From the NCBI GenBank assembly GCA_964430915.1, contig CAYSHT010000034.1, positions 1 to 18,963 of the forward strand: 18,963 nt of DNA, given 5' to 3'. This DNA comes from JAFGBH01 sp964430915 (GTDB lineage Bacteria; Desulfobacterota; Syntrophia; Syntrophales; UBA2210). Positions 14,645 to 18,963 of this stretch are shown piece by piece. How positions within the stretch are numbered: position 1 is the stretch's first letter; the number at the start of each line of letters is the position of its first letter. A program made the position numbers and the translations under genes. Below the pieces are notes generated by a model. It was given only the letters and a program-made list of their open reading frames with translations. It was not told the origin of the DNA and did not search any database.

Positions 14645-15654
14645 AGGGCACCATGAAAAAGAGACAGATTGCCGTGATCGCCGAGCATCGCAATGGAGTT
14701 CTGACTCCGGGAACCCTGGAGACACTCTCCTTCGCCCGAGAACTCGAAAGGCTTCTCAGCCTGGAAACGAAAATCATCATCGTCGGAAAATCAATAGGGA
14801 ATCTGGCATATGACATCGCAGAAATGACCGGTATGGATATAATCGGAATCGAGGGAGAGAACTTCAAATTTTACAACTGCGAAGCCTATCTGGCAGCTCT
14901 CGAAAAACCGCTCAAAGAGCTCGACCCCGCTTACATCTGCACCCCTCATAGTGCCATGGGATACGATTTTGCACCCCGCCTCGCCGTTCGTCTGAAGGCC
15001 TCCTGCATCACCGCCGTCGAAAAAATAGGAAAAAAGGAGAAATCGGTCATTTTCTCGCGGTCGCAGTGGAACGGGAAAATCATCCTTGAAATGGAGCCTG
15101 TTGCCGAGAGGGGCGTGATCACCGTTCTTCCCGGTTCCTGGCCCGAGCTCGACGAAAGGCCCGAAAGAACGGGTGAGGTAACAATCATCCGCACAGTCAC
15201 CGAGACGAAAAATTCCAGAACCACTGAAATCAAAGAGGCAAAGAGAACAGATTTCGACCTCACAAAGGCGGAGGTAATCGTATCGGCGGGAAAGGGGCTC
15301 GGAAAGGAAGAAAATCTGCCCATTATCTATAAACTCTCAGAGCTTTTTCCCAAATCCGCGGTGGGCGCATCCAGGGCAGCCTGTGATGCGGGGTGGTTCG
15401 ATTACGGTCATCAGATAGGGATCACGGGAAAGACGGTATCGCCAAAGCTTTATATCGCATGCGGAATCTCCGGGTCAACACAACACATTTCCGGCATGAA
15501 GGGATCTCAGATGGTGGTTGCCATAAACACCGATCCCGCAGCATCGATCTTCAGTGTTGCCGACTTCTGCATTGTGGAGGATCTTGCTACATTTATCCCC
15601 TGCGTTATCGAAAAATATCACAAACTCTTCAGCCTTCACAAGGAATCAGAGTAA
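14641..15654 (+). CDS. etfA: Electron transfer flavoprotein, alpha subunit
   Basis: This 337-residue protein has the EtfA N-terminal domain (IAVIAEHRNGVL) and the conserved C-terminal FAD domain: VSAGKGLG at 214-221, GASRAACDAGW at 242-252, and LYIACGISGSTQHISGMKG at 270-288, which matches the ETF-alpha signature. TDPAASIFSVADF follows, as in the family. With EtfB it forms the soluble electron carrier for acyl-CoA dehydrogenation. The ATG at 14641 overlaps the etfB stop as ATGA. An in-frame ATG at 14653 gives the more usual N-terminus MKKRQIAVIAEHR and has AAGGG upstream, so the true start could be 12 nt later. A hairpin follows the stop within a few bases. Confidence 0.93.
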   Translation: MKGTMKKRQIAVIAEHRNGVLTPGTLETLSFARELERLLSLETKIIIVGKSIGNLAYDIAEMTGMDIIGIEGENFKFYNCEAYLAALEKPLKELDPAYICTPHSAMGYDFAPRLAVRLKASCITAVEKIGKKEKSVIFSRSQWNGKIILEMEPVAERGVITVLPGSWPELDERPERTGEVTIIRTVTETKNSRTTEIKEAKRTDFDLTKAEVIVSAGKGLGKEENLPIIYKLSELFPKSAVGASRAACDAGWFDYGHQIGITGKTVSPKLYIACGISGSTQHISGMKGSQMVVAINTDPAASIFSVADFCIVEDLATFIPCVIEKYHKLFSLHKESE

Positions 15655-15659
15655 CCTTT

Positions 15660-15692
15660 GAAGCTCCCCGCAACAAGTTACGGGGAATCTTC
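15660..15692 (+). terminator. CCCCG/CGGGG hairpin after etfA, possible transcript end
   Basis: The core at 15666-15685 has arms CCCCG and CGGGG with inner pairing AAC/GTT around an AA loop, extended outside by GAAG/CTTC. It begins 6 nt beyond the etfA stop. The T-rich stretch TTTATTTTTTATT only begins about 17 nt beyond the stem, so intrinsic termination is uncertain; RNA 3'-end stabilisation is an alternative. The core sequence is a relative of the repeat at 15723-15762. Confidence 0.45.
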
Positions 15693-15722
15693 GATTGTTA
15701 AGGAAAATGTTTATTTTTTATT

Positions 15723-15777
15723 CGCTCGCTAACCCCGCTGCAAGCAACGGGGAATGCGCTCGCTATTCAATTCAAGG
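15723..15777. repeat. Intergenic hairpin repeat, copy B
   Basis: The hairpin CCCCGCTGCAAGCAACGGGG (15733-15752) is bracketed by direct repeats of CGCTCGCT at 15723-15730 and 15757-15764. An ATTCAATTCA tail follows. Copy A at the left window edge has the same architecture. The intergenic location and palindromic core suggest a REP/MITE-like family. Confidence 0.6.
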
Positions 15778-15800
15778 ACTGTCTAAAAAGTGACTTTCCA

Positions 15801-15827
15801 TAGATTATCAATCTAATCAATATATTA
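15801..15827. promoter_or_regulatory. Inverted repeat and IHF-consensus match upstream of the acyl-CoA ligase
   Basis: TAGATTATCAATCTA (15801-15815) is a perfect 6-bp inverted repeat with a 3-nt centre. Overlapping its last base, AATCAATATATTA (15815-15827) fits the IHF consensus WATCAANNNNTTR at every fixed position. It lies about 20 nt upstream of the -35 element. In such AT-rich DNA a chance match is possible. Confidence 0.35.
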
Positions 15828-15847
15828 TCACTGTCAAAATTTACATG

Positions 15848-15876
15848 TTGACTCAACAGTAAAAAATCATTATATA
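15848..15876 (+). promoter_or_regulatory. Strong promoter of the acyl-CoA ligase gene with a palindrome over the -35 box
   Basis: TTGACT (15848-15853) and TATATA (15871-15876) are 17 nt apart. The -35 box lies within the palindrome TGTTGACTCAACA (15846-15858), a plausible repressor site. GCGCGCG directly follows the -10 box, giving a GC-rich discriminator. The predicted leader of about 55 nt contains a small AATGGT/ACCATT hairpin (15886-15905) before the ribosome site. Confidence 0.65.
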
Positions 15877-15936
15877 GCGCGCGAAAATGGTGATTTTTAA
15901 CCATTACTACAGAGGGAGTTAAAAGGAGCTGGAATC

Positions 15937-17577
15937 ATGGCACACTACAGAGGCATAACCATAGGAAATCTTCTGAGAGAGACCGCATCGCGACTTCCTG
16001 AAAACGAGGCACTCCTTTGCCCCGAGGCGGGTATCAACGAGAATTACGGAGAGTTTCTTGAGAAGTGCATCAAGGTCGCCAAGGGGTTTATGGCGATTGG
16101 CGTCGGCAAGGGGGATCATGTATCGGTATGGACTACCAACGTACCGGAGTGGATCTATATACAGTTCGGACTCGGCATGATAGGAGCGGTTTTGGTAACA
16201 GTCAATACCAACTACAAGTCACACGAACTCGAGTACATCCTCAATCAGTCCGATTCAACGACGCTCGTCATTATCGAGGAATACAGAGACGCGAATTTCC
16301 TCAACATAACGAATGCAGTGATACCTGAACTTACTGATTCACTGCCGGGAAACATAACGTCGAAAAAACTTCCCTTCCTGAAGAACGTCGTTTACATCGG
16401 TGAGAGGAAAGAAACCCCGGGAATGCATCGATTTGATGATGTTATCGCACTCGGCGAAAAGATCTCAGATGACGAACTCGTCAAACGGGAGGATTCCGTC
16501 GATTTTCACGATGTGATCAATATGCAGTACACCTCGGGAACAACAGGTTTTCCGAAAGGGGTCATGCTTACCCACTACAACATTATCAACAACGCCATGA
16601 TGGTGGGCGATGTCATGGGGATGACGGAAAAGGATCGCCTCCTTATCCAGGTACCGCTTTTTCACTGTTTCGGCTGCGTCATGAGCTCTATGAACTGCGT
16701 GTGCCACGGATCGACCATGGTGGTAATGGAATCCTTCGATCCTCTCAAATCACTGCAGTTTATAGAGAAAGAAAAATGCACAGCGGTGAATGGAGTTCCC
16801 ACGATGTTCATCGCAATCCTGAACCATGAGGATTTTGACAAATACGATACGACATCGCTCAGAACGGGCATCATGGCCGGTGCTCCCTGCCCCGTGGAGG
16901 CCATGAAAAGGGTTATGGAGGACATGCACTGCAACGAGATCGTCATCGCCTTCGGGCAGACGGAGTGTTCACCTGTCATGACCATGACAAGAAGGGACGA
17001 TCCGATTGAATTTCGGGTTTCCACTGTGGGAACGCTCTTTGAAGGCGTGGAAGGGAAAGTGATTGATCCGGAAACAGGCGAGGATCTCCCCCCCGATGCA
17101 CAGGGTGAAATCATCACCAGGAGCCCCTGTATCATGAAGGGATATTACAAAATGCCCGAGGAGACGGAAGAGGCTATCGATAGCAACGGCTGGCTTCATA
17201 CGGGTGATCTTGGCACCATCGATGAAAAGGGCTACTTCAAAATCACGGGACGGATCAAGGACATGATCATCCGTGGTGGTGAAAATATCTATCCCAGGGA
17301 AATAGAAGAATTTCTCCATACCAATCCGAAGATAAAGGATGTCTACGTGGTCGGTGTCCCCGATGAAAAATACGGAGAGCAGATACTCGCCGCTATTATA
17401 CTGAAGGATGGCGAAGGGGCGAGCGACGGCGAATTCATTGAATTCTGCAAAGGGAAAATCGCACGGCATAAGATACCGAAATACTGGGAGTTCAAAAAAG
17501 AGGTCCCGATGACGGCAAGCGGAAAGGTTCAGAAATACAAGCTCGTAGAGAGCTTCGCAAAAAAAGACGCCGCTTAG
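15937..17577 (+). CDS. AMP-forming fatty-acid/acyl-CoA ligase
   Basis: This 546-residue protein is a complete adenylate-forming ligase. YTSGTTGFPKG at 198-208 is the phosphate-binding loop, FGQTE at 339-343 and HTGD at 421-424 are the nucleotide motifs, GRIKDMIIRGGENIYP at 438-453 is the hinge region, and ASGK at 527-530 carries the catalytic Lys (K530). It activates a carboxylic acid with ATP and CoA, feeding beta-oxidation in the cytoplasm. Sequence style suggests medium- or long-chain fatty acids, but the chain length is not established. The ATG follows AAGGAG by 9 nt. It has its own promoter and terminator, so it is an independent transcription unit next to etfBA. Confidence 0.92.
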   Translation: MAHYRGITIGNLLRETASRLPENEALLCPEAGINENYGEFLEKCIKVAKGFMAIGVGKGDHVSVWTTNVPEWIYIQFGLGMIGAVLVTVNTNYKSHELEYILNQSDSTTLVIIEEYRDANFLNITNAVIPELTDSLPGNITSKKLPFLKNVVYIGERKETPGMHRFDDVIALGEKISDDELVKREDSVDFHDVINMQYTSGTTGFPKGVMLTHYNIINNAMMVGDVMGMTEKDRLLIQVPLFHCFGCVMSSMNCVCHGSTMVVMESFDPLKSLQFIEKEKCTAVNGVPTMFIAILNHEDFDKYDTTSLRTGIMAGAPCPVEAMKRVMEDMHCNEIVIAFGQTECSPVMTMTRRDDPIEFRVSTVGTLFEGVEGKVIDPETGEDLPPDAQGEIITRSPCIMKGYYKMPEETEEAIDSNGWLHTGDLGTIDEKGYFKITGRIKDMIIRGGENIYPREIEEFLHTNPKIKDVYVVGVPDEKYGEQILAAIILKDGEGASDGEFIEFCKGKIARHKIPKYWEFKKEVPMTASGKVQKYKLVESFAKKDAA

Positions 17578-17605
17578 GCAGAAATAACTTTCCCCAACCT
17601 AAAGA

Positions 17606-17634
17606 AGGCCGCATATGGAGTGCGGTCTCTTTTT
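17606..17634 (+). terminator. Rho-independent terminator after the acyl-CoA ligase
   Basis: GGCCGCA (17607-17613) pairs with TGCGGTC (17621-17627) with one G-T pair around a 7-nt loop, followed by TCTTTTT. It starts about 29 nt after the ligase stop and separates this unit from the ccdA gene. Confidence 0.8.
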
Positions 17635-17696
17635 CATCTTCACACTGTAAATAAAACAGTATACTTTCCCATGCGTTTTTGTCATAATGCTTTGTT

Positions 17697-18413
17697 ATGA
17701 TGAGTGATTTTTTTAACAACCCTGAGGTGTATCTCCAGGGATCATTAATCCTGGCCTTTCTCGCGGCATATGTGGGTGGTGTTCTCACCAGTTTCACGCC
17801 CTGTGTGTATCCTGTTATTCCGATCACCATCGCATACATCGGCGCACACGGAAGCAGCTCGAAGGGAAAGGGCTTTGTGATTTCCCTGGTCTATGTCCTC
17901 GGAATGGCAGTCGTCTATACGTTTCTGGGCGGCCTTGCCGCATTGACAGGAAGATTATTCGGGCAGATACAATCAAATCCCTGGGTGTTCCTGGTCGTGG
18001 CAAACATATGCATCGTCATGGGACTTTCAATGCTTGGTGTTTTTATGATTTCCATACCGGTGCCGCGGTTTCTTGCCGGGGCCGGAGAGCGGGATGAGAA
18101 GAGGGGAATCATCGGGAGTTTCTTTGTCGGCGCTGTTTCTGGACTCATTGTGGGTCCCTGCACCGCGCCTATACTTGCCGTCTTTTTGAGTCTCGTCGCA
18201 GCGGGTCAGCGTATCGTTCTCGGGATGTCGCTCATGTTCGTCTTCGCCTTAGGCCTTGGAACACTCCTCATAATCATCGGTACATTTGCCAAACTACTTG
18301 CGGGAATTCCCAAATCAGGGATGTGGATGACGAGAGTCAACAGGGCTTTCGGCATCGTTCTCCTTCTTATGGGAGAATATTTCTTAATAAAGGCGGGGTC
18401 TCTATGGATTTAG
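17697..18413 (+). CDS. ccdA: CcdA/DsbD-type membrane thiol-electron transporter
   Basis: This 238-residue integral membrane protein has about six hydrophobic segments and the two Cys-containing motifs of the DsbD transmembrane domain: TPCVYP (C36) and GPCTAP (C155), each in a predicted helix start. Such proteins move reducing equivalents from cytoplasmic thioredoxin across the membrane to periplasmic thiol proteins, including those for cytochrome c maturation. The adjacent thioredoxin-like gene would be the outer partner. ATG occurs in tandem at 17697 and 17700, and neither has a clear ribosome site; a -10-like CATAAT lies about 9 nt upstream, so a very short leader is possible. It belongs to a different function from the CoA cluster. 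Confidence 0.88.
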   Translation: MMSDFFNNPEVYLQGSLILAFLAAYVGGVLTSFTPCVYPVIPITIAYIGAHGSSSKGKGFVISLVYVLGMAVVYTFLGGLAALTGRLFGQIQSNPWVFLVVANICIVMGLSMLGVFMISIPVPRFLAGAGERDEKRGIIGSFFVGAVSGLIVGPCTAPILAVFLSLVAAGQRIVLGMSLMFVFALGLGTLLIIIGTFAKLLAGIPKSGMWMTRVNRAFGIVLLLMGEYFLIKAGSLWI

Positions 18414-18424
18414 GAGAGAGGAAT

Positions 18425-18943
18425 ATGAAAAAAAGAAATATTGTTTTTCTTATAATAGCGGTCCTACTGTTTCTCTGGATCTTTCCATGCGGTTCGCTGT
18501 GTTCACAGAAAGATTTCAGTTACCTTCTGAACAAGGGTGTCGATGTGATGGCGCCCGACTTTGTGCTTAAGGACCTGAATGGGAAAGAGGTAAAGCTCAG
18601 CGACTACAGAGGGAAGGTGGTTCTCCTTAACTTCAGCACAACATGGTGCCCTCACTGCCGTTCGATAATACCGTACCTGAAAGAACTGAAGGAAAAGTAT
18701 AAAGACAAGGATTTCTTAATCCTGAATATAGATATTCAGGAATCAAAAGAGCGGGTGAGGGCCTTTGCGACTAGACACAAGATCACCTACAGGGTACTTC
18801 TCGACAGGGATGCAAGAATTGCCATGCTGTATAATATCGTCGGCGTGCCCAATCTAATCCTTGTCGACAGAGAGGGATTTATTGTGTGCCGCCAGTGCCG
18901 TTCCATCGATCTTTCTCTAAAAACACTGTTCGAGTCCCCGTAG
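18425..18943 (+). CDS. TlpA/ResA-like periplasmic thioredoxin
   Basis: This 172-residue protein has an N-terminal hydrophobic export or anchor segment (about residues 5-20), then an AhpC/TSA-like thioredoxin domain beginning APDFVLKDLNGKEV. The active site is WCPHC at 74-78, and the cis-Pro is P142 in GVPN. It should act outside the cytoplasmic membrane, receiving electrons from the neighbouring CcdA-type protein. A second CxxC, C155-R-Q-C158 near the C-terminus, is unusual. C22 and C26 lie around the end of the hydrophobic segment but do not make a standard lipobox. The start at 18425 follows AGGAGAGAGG and lies 11 nt after the ccdA stop; upstream in-frame starts at 18404 or 18323 overlap ccdA and are less likely. 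Confidence 0.88.
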   Translation: MKKRNIVFLIIAVLLFLWIFPCGSLCSQKDFSYLLNKGVDVMAPDFVLKDLNGKEVKLSDYRGKVVLLNFSTTWCPHCRSIIPYLKELKEKYKDKDFLILNIDIQESKERVRAFATRHKITYRVLLDRDARIAMLYNIVGVPNLILVDREGFIVCRQCRSIDLSLKTLFESP

Positions 18944-18963
18944 CCTTCTATTTTCTCTCTATC

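Noticed and set aside
1..15777. CRISPR-like repetition of CCCCG/CGGGG hairpins
   Set aside because: Copies are few, far apart, vary in sequence and lack regular spacers or cas genes.

Overview
The window looks like chromosomal DNA of a strictly anaerobic, acid-degrading bacterium, most likely a deltaproteobacterium in the broad sense (Desulfobacterota, for example a Syntrophales-like or sulfate-reducing lineage). This assignment is inferred from gene content: a tungsten-type aldehyde oxidoreductase, an ADP-forming acyl-CoA synthetase subunit, CCG-type Fe-S oxidoreductases and several beta-oxidation genes packed together. No 16S or other marker gene is present, so the taxonomy is only a suggestion.

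Layout. Positions 1-181 hold an intergenic hairpin repeat and a long inverted repeat. From 13723 down to 182 thirteen genes run on the minus strand. In transcription order they are: histidine phosphatase, ACAD10/11-type acyl-CoA dehydrogenase, TetR regulator, APH-type kinase, CCG Fe-S protein, FAD-linked oxidase, second CCG Fe-S protein, 3-hydroxyacyl-CoA dehydrogenase, ADP-forming acyl-CoA synthetase alpha subunit, small 2x[4Fe-4S] ferredoxin, AOR-family tungstoenzyme, HAD phosphatase and enoyl-CoA hydratase/isomerase. Most have clear Shine-Dalgarno sequences, gaps are short, and two junctions overlap as ATGA. A divergent regulatory region at 13724-13873, with a strong promoter and a perfect palindrome, separates this cluster from etfB-etfA on the plus strand. 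A repeat-rich intergenic region with a second strong promoter (15655-15936) precedes an AMP-forming acyl-CoA ligase that ends at a rho-independent terminator. A CcdA-type membrane protein and a TlpA/ResA-like thioredoxin close the window.

How it fits together (inference). An acid is activated by the AMP-forming ligase, or energy is recovered through the ADP-forming synthetase. The dehydrogenase passes electrons to EtfAB, and a soluble FAD/Fe-S/Fe-S module may carry those electrons onward. Hydratase and hydroxyacyl-CoA dehydrogenase continue beta-oxidation; no thiolase is present. The kinase and acyl-CoA dehydrogenase are separate versions of the two parts fused in animal ACAD10/11 and resemble the LvaA/LvaC pair of the Pseudomonas levulinate pathway. 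This suggests that a 4-hydroxyacyl-CoA is rerouted into beta-oxidation by phosphorylation, here in an anaerobic setting.

The most unusual points are: an AOR-family protein with Asp at the third Fe-S ligand position and a Cys near the expected active-site region; an Fe-S protein whose first CCG domain has lost its cysteines; a family of CCCCG/CGGGG hairpins with compensatory stem changes; and a candidate leaderless transcript for the histidine phosphatase.
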